From positions 1 to 44,516 of the forward strand of contig NZ_JAMPTM010000023.1 in the NCBI RefSeq assembly GCF_025403375.1: a DNA stretch of 44,516 nucleotides, in the 5' to 3' direction. Below the pieces are notes generated by a model. It worked only from the letters and a program-made list of their open reading frames with translations. It had not been told where the DNA came from and ran no database searches. Source of the DNA: Frankia gtarii. GTDB lineage: Bacteria > Actinomycetota > Actinomycetes > Frankiales > Frankiaceae. The position numbers and the translations under genes were made by a program. Below, piece after piece: positions 15,733-25,508 of the stretch. Position 1 is the first letter of the stretch. Each line of letters opens with the position of its first letter.

Positions 15733-16140
15733 ATGCGTCCGCGGTCGGTAATCGACTACGCGCTCGCCCGCCGGGCGGCGCTTGCGGATCTCCACGCGGG
15801 TCGCGTGTCGCCCCTTGACGTCTGCGACGCGCATCCGTACCTGCTGCGGGCAGCCAAGTACCACGGCGAGCCGACCAGCAAGCGTTGCCCGGTCTGCCGC
15901 GGCGCCGATCCGCTCATCCACGTCACGTACACCTACGGTGACGAGCTCGGTGAAAGCTCCGGCCGCGCGCGGGCGACAAAGGACCTTCCGGCGCTCGCGG
16001 CGAGGTACGGCGAGCTGCGGGTCTATGTCGTCGAGGTGTGCCGTCCGTGCGGATGGAACCATCTGACCACCTCCTATGTGATCGGCACCGGCGAGCCGAG
16101 GGCCAAGCGCCACCACCGCCGTAGCGCAGTCGACACCTGA
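15733..16140 (+). CDS. DUF5318 family protein (Rv0049-like zinc-ribbon protein)
   Basis: Protein of 135 residues of unknown function. Two cysteine pairs, CPVC (residues 56-59) and CRPC (about 102-105), flank a beta-rich core and suggest a zinc ribbon. The start YALARRAALADLHAGR and the Cys pairs match the actinobacterial family that precedes the ponA-type penicillin-binding protein in mycobacteria. The same neighbour is found here, which supports a link with cell-wall growth but does not prove it. ATG 15733 has a leaderless-type -10 six bases upstream. The C-terminus is basic (KRHHRR). Confidence 0.85.
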   Translation: MRPRSVIDYALARRAALADLHAGRVSPLDVCDAHPYLLRAAKYHGEPTSKRCPVCRGADPLIHVTYTYGDELGESSGRARATKDLPALAARYGELRVYVVEVCRPCGWNHLTTSYVIGTGEPRAKRHHRRSAVDT

Positions 16141-16521
16141 ACTCGTCGGCCCAGCACAGCGCCGCAGTTCGCGAGGTCGCCCGCGGCGCCGGTGACGGTC
16201 GGCGGGCGCCCTGCGCGTGCGGGCGGAATCTGGCGTGAGATCCTGGTCTGCCATGTGGGTTTCGCGGCGGGTCCAGGCGTGGCACCAGCCACGGGTGGGG
16301 CCATGTCGTGCCCCTTCCAGGGTGAACCCGGTGGGTGGCCCGATCCTGCGTGGTCGGCCGGGTCCCACTCGGGGTCCGCGGCCGCCGGTGTCCACGCCGG
16401 CCGGGGTCCAGCGGGGCCGGGGCGGCAGGGATCGGACCTTCGGTAGCGGTTGGGGGTGCCGGCTCGTCCCCTGCGGCGGCCCGGTGACCGGGGAGTCCCA
16501 GAGCGACGGATGGAGCGGCTG
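16141..16521. other. Leader region before the penicillin-binding protein gene
   Basis: About 380 bases without a supported gene. Open frames run into it from the PBP frame, but starts there lack ribosome binding sites. I see no clear promoter or RNA structure. Confidence 0.4.
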
Positions 16522-19500
16522 GTGAGCTCTCCCTACGATCAGGGCGGCTATCGGGGTGGGCCGGGGTCGGACCCGACGAGGTCTGACCCCGGCCCGGTTC
16601 AGGGTGCGCCTTCCGATCGGGCTAGGCGCGACCGAACTGACCGAGTCGGCCCACCGGGTCGACCTGTCCCGCCTGCCCCGGCGGGGCGGGGTGGCCCGCC
16701 GGGGCAGGACGGTGCTGGCAGCGGGCCCGGCGGCGGGGCTCGTGCCGCCCTGGTGCCCCCGGCCGGTCGGCCGGCCGACCGACCGGCCGATGGGCGGGGC
16801 GAACGCGCTGCGCTGGTGCCGCCCGCCGCAGCGGCCGGACCGCCTGCGCGCGCAGCGGTCCCCGTTCCTTCCGCCGGTGCCGCGGGGCCCGCACGGCGGC
16901 CGGATGGTGCCGATGCGGCGGCGCTCCCCACCGCCGGCTGGGTGCCGGACCGCGGCTCGATTGATCGGCCCGGTGAGCGCGGCGTGTCGCCCGGTGCCGC
17001 CGCGGCCGACGACGGCTGGGGTGGCGCTCTGCCCTCCACCCGCGGCGCCTCCCCCGAGCGGGCCAGAGCCCCCCGGCGGGCGCCGCAGCGCGGGGGATCA
17101 GGCCCGGCTGGGGAGAGTCCGCTGCCCGGTGGTGCGTCCGGGGGGTCCGCCGGCCGGGCCGGCGGGCGCGCGGGCGCATTTGACGGCCGCGACCTTGACC
17201 CACCGGCGGCCCGATCGGGCGGTGCTGCATCTAGCGTCGCCGGTCCCACCCGTGCGGCCGGCACGCCCCGCGCGGCGGGTGCCGCCGGCGATCCTCGGGC
17301 GAGCCGCGATCCGGGCCCGTCCCGGGACCCGGGCGCCACCCGCGCGGTCGCGGGCGGGCCCTTCGTCCCTGTCGCGGATCCGGGCCCCGGTTCCCGAACC
17401 GATCAGGCATCCATCGGCGGGGCCGGTACCGATCCGCGCCGTCATGGCGACCGGGCGGCTGCCGAGGAACCCGTCGTCGGCGGCGGGCGGGGCCGAGACC
17501 GGGCTGGTGCCGTCGGCGCCAGGCGCGGCTCCGGCCCGGACCATCCGGACCGCCCGCCGCGGCCGACCGGGCCGGATCGGGCCGCGGGCGCAGCCCGGGG
17601 CCCGGCGGGGGTCAACACGCTTTATGACACCGTCGACCAGGCGGCGCTGCGGCGCGTCGACGTCCGGGAACGCACCGCCGACGCGACCGTTTACCACAAG
17701 GTGGCGCCGGAGTCGGCCGGGCGCGAGGGTGCGGATCGCGCGGGAATGACGGAGGTGACGCCGGTGCGCCGGGTCGCCGGGCGGCGACGTGATCGGCCCA
17801 CCCAGGCGACCGAGCGGATGGCGCTGCGAGTCGGCGAGCGGGAGGCCGCCGAGGGGCGCAGCGGGCCGAGTCGGCCAGGGGCTCGGCGGCCGGCCCCCGG
17901 GCGCACCGCGCCGGGCCGGGCAGGCTCCGAGCGCACCTCGCGGGCGGCGATGGGAGGCCCGGGTGGACCAGACGGCCCCGGTGGGCCGAGCGGGCCGGGC
18001 CGTGGCGGGCGGATCCCCCGTCCGGGCCAGGGCCGGCGTGGTCCGATGTGGTGGCGTCGGCGGCCGCGTTGGCTGCGCAGGCTGGTGCTGGCCGGTGTGT
18101 TCTCTTCGGTCCTGCTGTTCGTCGCGGGTATCGCGGTCGTCTACGCGGCGACCCAAGTGCCGCTGCCCGGTGAGGTGAAGACCGACCAGACCTCGATCAT
18201 CTTCTATGGGCCGCCGGCCGGGTCGAACCAGGGAACCGGCGACGAGCTTGCCCGCATCGGGACGGTGAACCGCACCGACGTGCCGCTGGCCCAGGTGTCC
18301 AAGGAAATGCAGCACGCGGTGCTCGCAGCCGAGGACAAAAACTTCTATCACGAGCCCGGGATTTCCCCGAAGGGCATCGCGCGGGCAATCTACGTCAACG
18401 TGAGCGGCGGGGAGCTCCAGGGTGGTTCGACCATCACGCAGCAATACGCGAAGAACGCCTATCTGACCCAGGAACGGACGTTCACCCGCAAGATGCGGGA
18501 GATCGTGCTCGCGGTCAAGCTGGACCAGAAGTACTCCAAGGACCAGATCCTGGGGTTCTATCTGAATACGATCTACTTCGGTCGCGGTGCCTACGGCATC
18601 GAGGCCGCGGCGAAGGCGTACTTCAACACGACGGCCGCGGATCTCACGGCGCAACAGGGCGCGGTCATCGCGGGTCTGATTCGATCACCGAACTATCTTG
18701 ACCCGGCAAAGAATCCCGGGCCGGCGGCCAGCCGCTGGCATGACGTGGTCGCGACGATGGCCGCCGAGGGCTGGGCACCCCCTTCGATCACCAGCGAGCA
18801 GCCCCCGCCGGTCATCCCCAAGGCGGACAACGCCACCACCTCCTCCGCTCAGGTCGCGTACATACGCGACGAGGTGAAACGTGAGCTGATGGCGAACGGG
18901 ATCACCGAGGATCAGATAAATCGCGGTGGCCTGCGCATCACCACCACGATCGACAAGGGTCGCCAGATGGCCGCGTTCAATGCGGTCAGCGGCGTGCTGA
19001 GCACGGCGTATGCGGCGGTGCCGGATCTGCGGACCGGCCTGTCAGCGGTGGAACCCGGGACCGGCCGAATACTCGCCTGGTACGGAGGTTCGCTGTATGG
19101 CAAGGACGCGCAGGGGCGCGAGCAGTACGAGGACAACGTCTCCAGGGCGCAGGTGCAGTCCGCATCGACCTTCAAGACGATCACGTTGGTGACGGCGCTC
19201 CAGAAGAACATCAACCTGAAGTCGACCTTCGCCGCGCCGGCGAAGATCACGCTGCCGGGCAACTACATCGTCAACAACGACGAGAGCGATGCGGGCGACC
19301 TCGGCTACAAGGACCTCATCAAGGCCACGGCGGGTTCGATCAACACGGTGTACGTGCCACTAGGCCAGGACATCGGTGTCAAAAACGTCATTGCTACCGC
19401 GCGCCTTCTCGGCATTCGGGATTCGACTGCGTTGGAGCAGGTCGCCGGTATCACTCTGGGTAAGGACAACGTCTACCCCATTGACATGACGACCGTCTAT

Positions 19501-20193
19501 TCAGTCCTCGCCAGCAAGGGGGTGCAGGCCAAACCCCACATGGTGGAAAAGGTGCAGGACGGCAGCGGCCAGGTGATCTACTCGGGCGCCGACCAGAACG
19601 TCAAGCAGGTCATTCCCGCCTCGGTCGCCCGGGACGCGACCTACGCCTTGCAGAGTGTGATCACCGATCCGACCGGTACCGGGCACCGGGCCGCGCTTGC
19701 GGGCGGCCGTGAGGCCGCCGGGAAGACCGGTACCTCGAGCGACTTCCGGTCCGCCTGGTTCTGCGGATACACGAAGGAGATCGCCTCCTGCGTCGACATG
19801 TTCCGCGGCAAGGGCGAGAATAAGGACACGCTCAAGGGCATTCCAGGTGCGACGGACGGGGTGTACGGCGGTACCCTCCCGGCGAAGGTCTGGAAGGCCT
19901 TCATGGACGCCGCCCTGCAGGGGGTGCCGAAATCCAAGTTCGACCCGCCGGCCTTCGGTGGACTCGTCCAGGACAACGAGCCGGCGCCGACGCCGACGAT
20001 GACGCCGAGCACCGCGCCTTCCACCGGTGGCGTCGATTTCAACCTGGGTGACCTGCTCGGCGGCGGCAACGGCGGCAACGGCGGCGGCAACGGCAACGGC
20101 GACGGACAGCAGCCCCAGCAGCCCGGCGCGAACCGCCCGAACCCGAACAGGTCCCCCCGCCCGGCGGGAATCTTCGTCGACCCTTTCAAGTGA
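16522..20193 (+). CDS. ponA: Class A penicillin-binding protein (transglycosylase/transpeptidase)
   Basis: Bifunctional enzyme that polymerises and cross-links peptidoglycan. About 1223 residues from GTG 16522, which has GGAG 6 nt before it; ATG 16510 is an alternative. Residues 1-510 are disordered, rich in Pro, Gly, Ala and Arg. One membrane helix (about 522-544) anchors the protein. The GT51 transglycosylase domain has catalytic Glu604 in AAEDKNFYHE, followed by GGSTITQQYAKN and FYLNTIYFGRGAYGIEAAA. The transpeptidase domain has STFK (Ser882, Lys885), SIN (939-941) and KTGTS (1068-1072). A Gly/Asn/Pro tail follows. Position after DUF5318 matches ponA1 of mycobacteria. The 500-residue cytoplasmic extension is much longer than in classical PBP1 and parallels the extension on MurJ. 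Confidence 0.92.
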   Translation: MSSPYDQGGYRGGPGSDPTRSDPGPVQGAPSDRARRDRTDRVGPPGRPVPPAPAGRGGPPGQDGAGSGPGGGARAALVPPAGRPADRPADGRGERAALVPPAAAAGPPARAAVPVPSAGAAGPARRPDGADAAALPTAGWVPDRGSIDRPGERGVSPGAAAADDGWGGALPSTRGASPERARAPRRAPQRGGSGPAGESPLPGGASGGSAGRAGGRAGAFDGRDLDPPAARSGGAASSVAGPTRAAGTPRAAGAAGDPRASRDPGPSRDPGATRAVAGGPFVPVADPGPGSRTDQASIGGAGTDPRRHGDRAAAEEPVVGGGRGRDRAGAVGARRGSGPDHPDRPPRPTGPDRAAGAARGPAGVNTLYDTVDQAALRRVDVRERTADATVYHKVAPESAGREGADRAGMTEVTPVRRVAGRRRDRPTQATERMALRVGEREAAEGRSGPSRPGARRPAPGRTAPGRAGSERTSRAAMGGPGGPDGPGGPSGPGRGGRIPRPGQGRRGPMWWRRRPRWLRRLVLAGVFSSVLLFVAGIAVVYAATQVPLPGEVKTDQTSIIFYGPPAGSNQGTGDELARIGTVNRTDVPLAQVSKEMQHAVLAAEDKNFYHEPGISPKGIARAIYVNVSGGELQGGSTITQQYAKNAYLTQERTFTRKMREIVLAVKLDQKYSKDQILGFYLNTIYFGRGAYGIEAAAKAYFNTTAADLTAQQGAVIAGLIRSPNYLDPAKNPGPAASRWHDVVATMAAEGWAPPSITSEQPPPVIPKADNATTSSAQVAYIRDEVKRELMANGITEDQINRGGLRITTTIDKGRQMAAFNAVSGVLSTAYAAVPDLRTGLSAVEPGTGRILAWYGGSLYGKDAQGREQYEDNVSRAQVQSASTFKTITLVTALQKNINLKSTFAAPAKITLPGNYIVNNDESDAGDLGYKDLIKATAGSINTVYVPLGQDIGVKNVIATARLLGIRDSTALEQVAGITLGKDNVYPIDMTTVYSVLASKGVQAKPHMVEKVQDGSGQVIYSGADQNVKQVIPASVARDATYALQSVITDPTGTGHRAALAGGREAAGKTGTSSDFRSAWFCGYTKEIASCVDMFRGKGENKDTLKGIPGATDGVYGGTLPAKVWKAFMDAALQGVPKSKFDPPAFGGLVQDNEPAPTPTMTPSTAPSTGGVDFNLGDLLGGGNGGNGGGNGNGDGQQPQQPGANRPNPNRSPRPAGIFVDPFK

Positions 20194-20399
20194 CCGGTGG
20201 GCCGACCGCGTCGACAGGATCGGGCGGCCGGGGAGTGGTCACGATGCGTTCCCGCAGCCCCGATCCCGCGGCGACGGGTGGCGGTCCGTCCACCGGTCCC
20301 ACTCCCAGGTGATCGAGCCCGGTCACCGTCCGCCCGCGCGGGCGCCGTTCCGGAAGCAGGTGAGTTGAAGCGTCGGTGCGTTGGGTGAGAATGGCCCGC

Positions 20400-22493
20400 A
20401 TGGCCATGACACCGGCGCCTCCCGCCCGCGTCAGCCCGGCCCGGGAGGACCCGGTCGTGGCGGAGGCGAGTCAGCTCATCGGCGGCCCGCCCGGCGAACA
20501 TGCGGTCGTCCCGGACCGGCGGACCTGGCTGACTCCGCTGCGCGTGCTGATGGCTCTGGTCATCGTGGCCAGCGTCCTCGGCTACACGCAGAAGATCGGC
20601 TGCCGCGACACCCGGAGCTGGACGCACGAGCACCAGTACAGCTCGCTGTGCTACTCCGACGTCGTCGCCCTCTACAGTCAGGAGGGTCTGGTCGACAGGA
20701 AGATCCCCTACCTGGACTACCCGACGGAGTACCCGCCGCTGATCGGCGCGGCGATGCAGCTCATCTCCTGGCCCGCGGGCCACGCGTCCGGGCCGCGGGC
20801 GGTCTACCGCGACGACGGCGGCCGGCGGGTGTTCGACCATTACACGATGGATCGCCGCTCGGCCGTCTTCTACGACCTCACCGCGCTGCTGTTCATGGTC
20901 GCGGCGGGCGTGGCAGTGGCCTGTACCGCGCTGACGGCCGGATCCCGGCGGGTCTGGGACGCGGCGCTGTTCGCGTTGGCCCCCGCGCTCATCCTGCATC
21001 TGCTGACGAACTGGGACATCCTCGCGGTGGCCTTCGCCGCCGGCGGCCTGCTCGCCTGGTCCAGACGGGCCCCGCGGCTGGCTGGCCTGCTGCTCGGCCT
21101 GGGCATTCTCACCAAGCTCTACCCGGTGCTGTTCCTGCTCGGCCTGTTCTTCGTCTGCCTGCGCGCGGGGAAGCTGCGCGAGCTGGCGAAGACCGTCATC
21201 ACGGCAATCGTGACGGTGGTCGTCGTGGTCGTGCCGCTGTGGCTGGTGGCCGGCTACTTCGACAAGCAGAACAACAAGGTCGGCGACAGCATCTGGGCGA
21301 CTTTCTGGCACGGCGGGGACTGGCTGCCTCTGCTCGGTGGGGGTCCGGACGGGGCACGCAACGCCCTCGCGCGGTTCGTCGATCTGAACTCCGACCGGGG
21401 CGCCGACTGGGATTCGGTGGCCTTCGGCGCGACCTGGCTCGCCGACCGCCACGACCCGGCCTGGTTCGCGCCGATGCACCTGCTGGTCTGTGTCGTGACC
21501 GCCGCTGTCGTCCTCGCGGTGGCGGCGGCGCTGATCGTGCACCGCCCCGACACCCGGCGCCTCGTCGTCGCCTCGGCGGCGGCCACCTGGATCACGGTCT
21601 CCGTCGCCGTCCCGCTCGTCCTGCAGGGCATCCGGGAGCACGGCCTGCCCGTCGGCACCCTGAACACCATCACCGCCGCGACGCTGGTCGTCGCCGTGAT
21701 CGCGATCGGGCTGCTCACCTGGTTCGCGCCGCGCCGGCCACGGCTGCCGCAGGTGCTGTTCCTGCTCGTCGTCGCGTTCCTGCTGAGCAACAAGGTCTTC
21801 TCCCCCCAGTACACGATCTGGCTGCTGCCTCTCGTGGCGCTCGCGCGGCCGCGGTGGCGGCTGTTTCTGCTCTGGCAGGCCTGCGAGGCGTGGGTGCTGT
21901 TCACCCGGTTCATGCACTTCATCTACAACGACACCCAGGGTCGGCGCGGCATCGACCGGGGCTGGTTCGTCGGTGCGGTGGCGCTGCGCGACCTGGTGCT
22001 GCTCATCATGGCGGGCTTCGTCATCCGGGAGATCCTGCATCCGTGGGCCGACATCGTCCGTACCGGCGGCTGGGCGCGGCCGGCCGACCGGCTCGCCACG
22101 GACCGGCCTGCGGCGCTGGACCTCGGCGCGGTGGATGACCCGGCCGGGGGGGTGCTGGACCATGCGCCCGACGTGCGCGGCGGCTGGCACGGACGGCCGA
22201 CGAGGTCGCCGCGTGACCGCGCCCGCGAGCTCCCCGCGGCGACCGGCGACGCGGACGGACGCGACGGTGACGCCTCCGCCGAGGCCGGAGTGACCCCCGG
22301 CGCCGGGACCACGGCAGACGCCGGGTTGAAGGCCGGCAAGGCCGGCGCCGGGACGGATGCCGGCGCCGCGGGCGAGCCTGCGGTGCGCCCGGAGTTCGAG
22401 CCGCTGGAGCCGGGTGCCCTGTTCCGGCCACGGCAGAACCGCGCGGGTGCCGCCCCGGACGCCGACGACGGGGCCGGTCCCCCCGGTGGCTGA
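20400..22493 (+). CDS. Polytopic glycosyltransferase (GT87/DUF2029-like mannosyltransferase)
   Basis: Membrane protein of about 697 residues with around ten hydrophobic helices. An outer loop after helix 1 contains DVVALYSQEG and YLDYPTEYPPL, typical of GT-C glycosyltransferases of the GT87/PimE group, which use polyprenyl-phosphate mannose on the outer face of the membrane. It is the counterpart of Rv0051, next to ponA1 in mycobacteria. The last 130 residues are disordered, Ala/Gly/Asp-rich. The start is uncertain: ATG 20391, 20400 and 20406 are in frame and none has a good ribosome binding site; 20400 has GAGAAT seven bases upstream. The acceptor cannot be inferred. Its stop overlaps the next gene by eight bases, so the two are probably made together. 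Confidence 0.78.
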   Translation: MAMTPAPPARVSPAREDPVVAEASQLIGGPPGEHAVVPDRRTWLTPLRVLMALVIVASVLGYTQKIGCRDTRSWTHEHQYSSLCYSDVVALYSQEGLVDRKIPYLDYPTEYPPLIGAAMQLISWPAGHASGPRAVYRDDGGRRVFDHYTMDRRSAVFYDLTALLFMVAAGVAVACTALTAGSRRVWDAALFALAPALILHLLTNWDILAVAFAAGGLLAWSRRAPRLAGLLLGLGILTKLYPVLFLLGLFFVCLRAGKLRELAKTVITAIVTVVVVVVPLWLVAGYFDKQNNKVGDSIWATFWHGGDWLPLLGGGPDGARNALARFVDLNSDRGADWDSVAFGATWLADRHDPAWFAPMHLLVCVVTAAVVLAVAAALIVHRPDTRRLVVASAAATWITVSVAVPLVLQGIREHGLPVGTLNTITAATLVVAVIAIGLLTWFAPRRPRLPQVLFLLVVAFLLSNKVFSPQYTIWLLPLVALARPRWRLFLLWQACEAWVLFTRFMHFIYNDTQGRRGIDRGWFVGAVALRDLVLLIMAGFVIREILHPWADIVRTGGWARPADRLATDRPAALDLGAVDDPAGGVLDHAPDVRGGWHGRPTRSPRDRARELPAATGDADGRDGDASAEAGVTPGAGTTADAGLKAGKAGAGTDAGAAGEPAVRPEFEPLEPGALFRPRQNRAGAAPDADDGAGPPGG

Positions 22494-23811
22494 GGCGGTC
22501 CCCCGGCCTCCGTCCCTCGGCCCGTCGTCCCTGCCGGATGCACCACCGGACCAGGGGGATCTCGCCGGGTCGGGGGAGGCGACCGGGCCGCAGCACGCGG
22601 TCGATCAGGGGGAGCTGACCGGACCCGACCGTCGGTCCGACGTGGACGAGCTCGTCAGCGCCCGCGATCTGACCGGCATCGCCCGCTCGGGCTGGGCCCG
22701 CCTGCCGGAGTCAGTCCGGGCCGCCGTCCCGCTCTGGCTCGCCAGCCGGGTTGCCGTCGCCCTGCTCTCCCTGGCCGCGGCGCGAGCGCTGAGCTCGGCG
22801 CCGGCACGCAACGCCCCCGGCCTACGCACCCTGTGGGATCGCTGGGATGTCGGCCTGTTCACCAAGGTAGCCCGGTACGGCTATTTCTCCTCCGCCTATG
22901 TGGACCGGACGGAGGTCGACTTCCCCGGACTCCCCCTCGCCATCCGACTCGTCCACGTGATCGTGCCGGACTGGATCGTCGCCGGCCTCGTCGTCTCCCT
23001 GCTGGCCGGCGCGGTCACCGCGGCCGCGCTGTGGCGGCTCGCCGCGGACGAGGTCGCGGCGCCGGCCGCCAGGTTCGCAGTTCTCAGCCTGATCTGCTTC
23101 CCCTATGCGGTGTTTCTGTTCGCCGCCTACTCCGAAGGGCTGTTCCTCGCGTTCGCGACGGCGTCGTGGCTCGCCGCCCGCCGCCAGCGCTGGTGGCTCG
23201 CGGGGCTGCTCGGCGCCGGCGCGGCGTCGGCGCGCATCAGCGGGGTCGCCTTCGGCGTGGCCCTCGCCGTGCAGTACGTCGTCGGCCGGCGTGCGGCGGG
23301 ACGGCCGGTGTTCGCCTGGCCCGCGCTGTCACTGGCCCTCCCGCCGGTGCCGGTCCTCGCCTACCTGGGTTATCTGCGCGCGCGCACCGGCGGCTGGGGC
23401 TCCTATACCGATGCGATGCGCGACGGCTGGCATCGCGGCCTCGACTGGCCCTGGTCAGGATGGGCGACCACGTGGTCGTCCGCCACCGACGGCAACGGCG
23501 CATCGACCTTTGTGTGGTTCTGGCGCGGGGAGCTGCTCGCGGTGGTCGTCGGCGTGCTGCTGACGATCGTGCTGTTGGTAGGCCGGCGGTGGGGGGAGGC
23601 GACCTTCGTCGGTGTGATGACCGCGATCATGGCCTGTACGAACTACTACGCCTCCGGAATCCGCGGGATCCTGGTGGCCTTCCCGCTCTACCTCCTGCTC
23701 GCGCGGACCGCCGCACGTCACCCGAGGTTCGCAACCGGCTATCTGTGCCTGTGCGCGCCGGTGATGGCGGTGCTGGTCGTCGCCTTCACCCAGGGGCAAT
23801 GGGTCGACTGA
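22486..23811 (+). CDS. PIG-V-like membrane mannosyltransferase family protein
   Basis: About 441 residues from GTG 22486, which overlaps the preceding stop (22491-22493); translational coupling is likely because no ribosome binding site is visible. After a disordered, acidic N-terminus of about 75 residues comes a membrane protein of some 8-10 helices. LWDRWDVGLFTKVARYGY (about 116-133) after the first helix, and PFYS-like FAAYSEGLFLAFA further on, match the PIG-V/GPI mannosyltransferase-like family of GT-C enzymes. Actinobacterial members are thought to mannosylate lipids or proteins on the outer side, with unknown substrates. Pairing with a GT87-like gene behind a penicillin-binding protein suggests an envelope role. 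Confidence 0.75.
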   Translation: MAEAVPRPPSLGPSSLPDAPPDQGDLAGSGEATGPQHAVDQGELTGPDRRSDVDELVSARDLTGIARSGWARLPESVRAAVPLWLASRVAVALLSLAAARALSSAPARNAPGLRTLWDRWDVGLFTKVARYGYFSSAYVDRTEVDFPGLPLAIRLVHVIVPDWIVAGLVVSLLAGAVTAAALWRLAADEVAAPAARFAVLSLICFPYAVFLFAAYSEGLFLAFATASWLAARRQRWWLAGLLGAGAASARISGVAFGVALAVQYVVGRRAAGRPVFAWPALSLALPPVPVLAYLGYLRARTGGWGSYTDAMRDGWHRGLDWPWSGWATTWSSATDGNGASTFVWFWRGELLAVVVGVLLTIVLLVGRRWGEATFVGVMTAIMACTNYYASGIRGILVAFPLYLLLARTAARHPRFATGYLCLCAPVMAVLVVAFTQGQWVD

Positions 23812-23892
23812 TCCCTGGCGCGGCGCGGTGATCCCCGCATGGGTGATGCGCAACGATGGCGCTGACGTGGGTGAGGAACGGAGAGCGATGCA

Positions 23893-24285
23893 GTGGACAC
23901 CGGGGACTCCTGGGCAGGTCGAGCTGACGTCGGAGCTGGGGCCGCAGACCGCGGCTCCCGGGCCGGAACGGACGGGGTCGTAGTGAGTGGTGAACCGGCC
24001 GGAGGTGTGCGCGGCGGCCCGGCTGGCAGCGCCATGCGCGGCGGCGGCCGTGGGGACCTGCCGGCGCGGATCGAGCCACGCTCCGTCGCCCGGCTGCTGG
24101 GTGCCATCGCGGGCCTGGCCGCGTTCGCGGTGCTCGGGCTGGCGCTCGCCGACCCCACGCCGTCGCGTCATCTGCGTGGGCTGCTCATCACGGTCGATCT
24201 CGTCTGCCTGGCCGGCGTGGGAACAGCCTGGCTGCGAGTGGTCCTGGCGGTCGGCGCGCCCAGCGTCTCGAAACGGATCGAGTAA
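23893..24285 (+). CDS. Small membrane protein of unknown function
   Basis: Protein of 130 residues that I do not recognise. The first 60 residues are Gly/Ala/Arg-rich and likely disordered. Two hydrophobic helices follow (VARLLGAIAGLAAFAVLGLA and LLITVDLVCLAGVGTAWL), joined by a short polar loop, then a short basic end. GTG 23893 has GGAG 9 nt upstream; a later GTG near 23974-23983 is possible. It lies between the glycosyltransferases and the rpsF operon, a place where other actinobacteria also carry small membrane proteins. Confidence 0.6.
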   Translation: MDTGDSWAGRADVGAGAADRGSRAGTDGVVVSGEPAGGVRGGPAGSAMRGGGRGDLPARIEPRSVARLLGAIAGLAAFAVLGLALADPTPSRHLRGLLITVDLVCLAGVGTAWLRVVLAVGAPSVSKRIE

Positions 24286-24288
24286 GCT
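24283..24288 (+). promoter_or_regulatory. Possible -10 of the rpsF-ssb-rpsR-rplI operon
   Basis: TAAGCT overlaps the stop codon of the preceding gene and would give a leader of about 240 nt. The same hexamer precedes the tRNA-Ala gene. No convincing -35 is seen. Confidence 0.3.
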
Positions 24289-24482
24289 CGATGGGACACG
24301 CCGTGCGTCGGCGCACGCGTCCGTTTGCTGGTCAGCCTCCGATCCCTCGCCTGGATCGGCTGGTTGCCGGGGGCGGTCGCCGTGCACTGAAGATCGCCCG
24401 GATGTGCCGGCGGGCGGTCCCTCCTGGGATGCCGGCGCCGAGCGCGTCCGCGGCGGCGCAGATCCGGAGCACGGCTCCTCCT

Positions 24483-24501
24483 GCCACGGAGAATCCGTGG
24501 C
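24483..24501 (+). promoter_or_regulatory. Perfect hairpin before the rpsF ribosome binding site
   Basis: GCCACGGA pairs with TCCGTGGC around a GAA loop (24483-24490 with 24494-24501), ending 13 bases before AGGAGG. Ribosomal protein S6-S18 binds a leader RNA in many bacteria to autoregulate this operon. This hairpin is in the right place, but I do not see the full published motif. Confidence 0.35.
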
Positions 24502-24531
24502 CGCCCGAGTCCACAGGAGGTGGGTTCAACC

Positions 24532-24858
24532 TTGGCACGTCATTACGAGCTCATGGTGATCCTCGATGCCGATCTCGAGGAACGCACCGTTGCGCCGTCC
24601 CTTGACCAGTACCTCGGTGTCGTCCGGCAGGGCGGCGGCGTGGTCGAGAAGGTCGACATCTGGGGCCGGCGCCGGCTCGCCTACGAGATCACGAAGAAGC
24701 ACGAAGGCATCTACGCGGTCATCGACCTGCACGCGGATCCGGATGTGGTCGCCGAGCTCGACCGCCAGCTCGTGCTGAACGAGTCGGTCATCCGCACGAA
24801 GGTCATTCGGCTTCCCGAGCCGAAGAAGCCTCGTCAGAGCCGCCGGGTGGCGGCATGA
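24532..24858 (+). CDS. rpsF: 30S ribosomal protein S6
   Basis: Protein of 108 residues that binds S18 in the central domain of the small ribosomal subunit. [15 protein letters not shown] at the start and [18 protein letters not shown] in the middle are typical. The start is TTG at 24532, 11 bases after a perfect AGGAGG (24515-24520); a GTG at 24520 is in frame but lies inside the ribosome binding site. First gene of rpsF-ssb-rpsR-rplI. The Lys/Arg-rich end (PKKPRQSRR) is slightly longer than in most S6 proteins. Confidence 0.93.
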   Translation: MARHYELMVILDADLEERTVAPSLDQYLGVVRQGGGVVEKVDIWGRRRLAYEITKKHEGIYAVIDLHADPDVVAELDRQLVLNESVIRTKVIRLPEPKKPRQSRRVAA

Positions 24859-24921
24859 TCCGGTCCGCGACGACGGCTGTCTCGCCGTTGTTGTGGGCCG
24901 CCGACATCCGGGAGGGCGCCC

Positions 24922-25458
24922 ATGGCCGGTGAGACGGTCATCACCGTCGTTGGCAACCTGACCAGCGACCCCGAGCTACGGTTCACGTCGAGCGGCGCCG
25001 CGGTGGCGAGCTTTACCATCGCCTCCACGCCGCGCACGCTGGACCGCCAGACCAATGAATGGAAAGACGGCGAGGCGCTGTTCCTGCGCTGTTCTATTTG
25101 GCGGCAGGCCGCCGAACACGTCGCCGAGTCGCTGCAGAAAGGCGCCCGGGTCATCGTCACCGGTCGGCTCAAGCAGCGCTCGTTTGAGACCCGTGAGGGT
25201 GAGAAGCGCACTGTGATTGAGCTCGAGGTCGACGAGGTCGGCCCAAGTCTGCGTTATGCGACCGCAAAGGTCGTCCGCGCCGCCCGTGGTGGCGGCGCCG
25301 GCGCCGGTGGTGGCGGCGGCTACAGCGGTGGTGGTGGTGGCGGCGGCTTCGGCGCGCCCGCCAGCGTCCCCTCCGGTGCTCCGGCCGGTGGAGTTCCTAA
25401 TGATGATCCCTGGTCGCAGCAGCCGGCCGGTGGCTTCTCAGACGAGCCTCCGTTTTGA
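24922..25458 (+). CDS. ssb: Single-stranded DNA-binding protein
   Basis: Protein of 178 residues. An OB fold occupies residues 1-112 ([20 protein letters not shown], then [18 protein letters not shown] and [20 protein letters not shown]). A glycine-rich linker of about 45 residues follows, ending in the acidic tip DEPPF that docks partner proteins such as primase, PriA or RecO. It protects single-stranded DNA in replication and repair. The gene lies 63 bases after rpsF, in the conserved operon with rpsR and rplI, and not far from dnaB. Confidence 0.95.
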   Translation: MAGETVITVVGNLTSDPELRFTSSGAAVASFTIASTPRTLDRQTNEWKDGEALFLRCSIWRQAAEHVAESLQKGARVIVTGRLKQRSFETREGEKRTVIELEVDEVGPSLRYATAKVVRAARGGGAGAGGGGGYSGGGGGGGFGAPASVPSGAPAGGVPNDDPWSQQPAGGFSDEPPF

Positions 25459-25508
25459 GCGGGCGTTCGTCGTCCTCGCGGTCGACACAACGGGGTAGGA
25501 GCACTTCC

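Noticed and set aside
16450-16521. Earlier start of the penicillin-binding protein
   Set aside because: The upstream starts lack a ribosome binding site, whereas GTG 16522 has GGAG at suitable distance.
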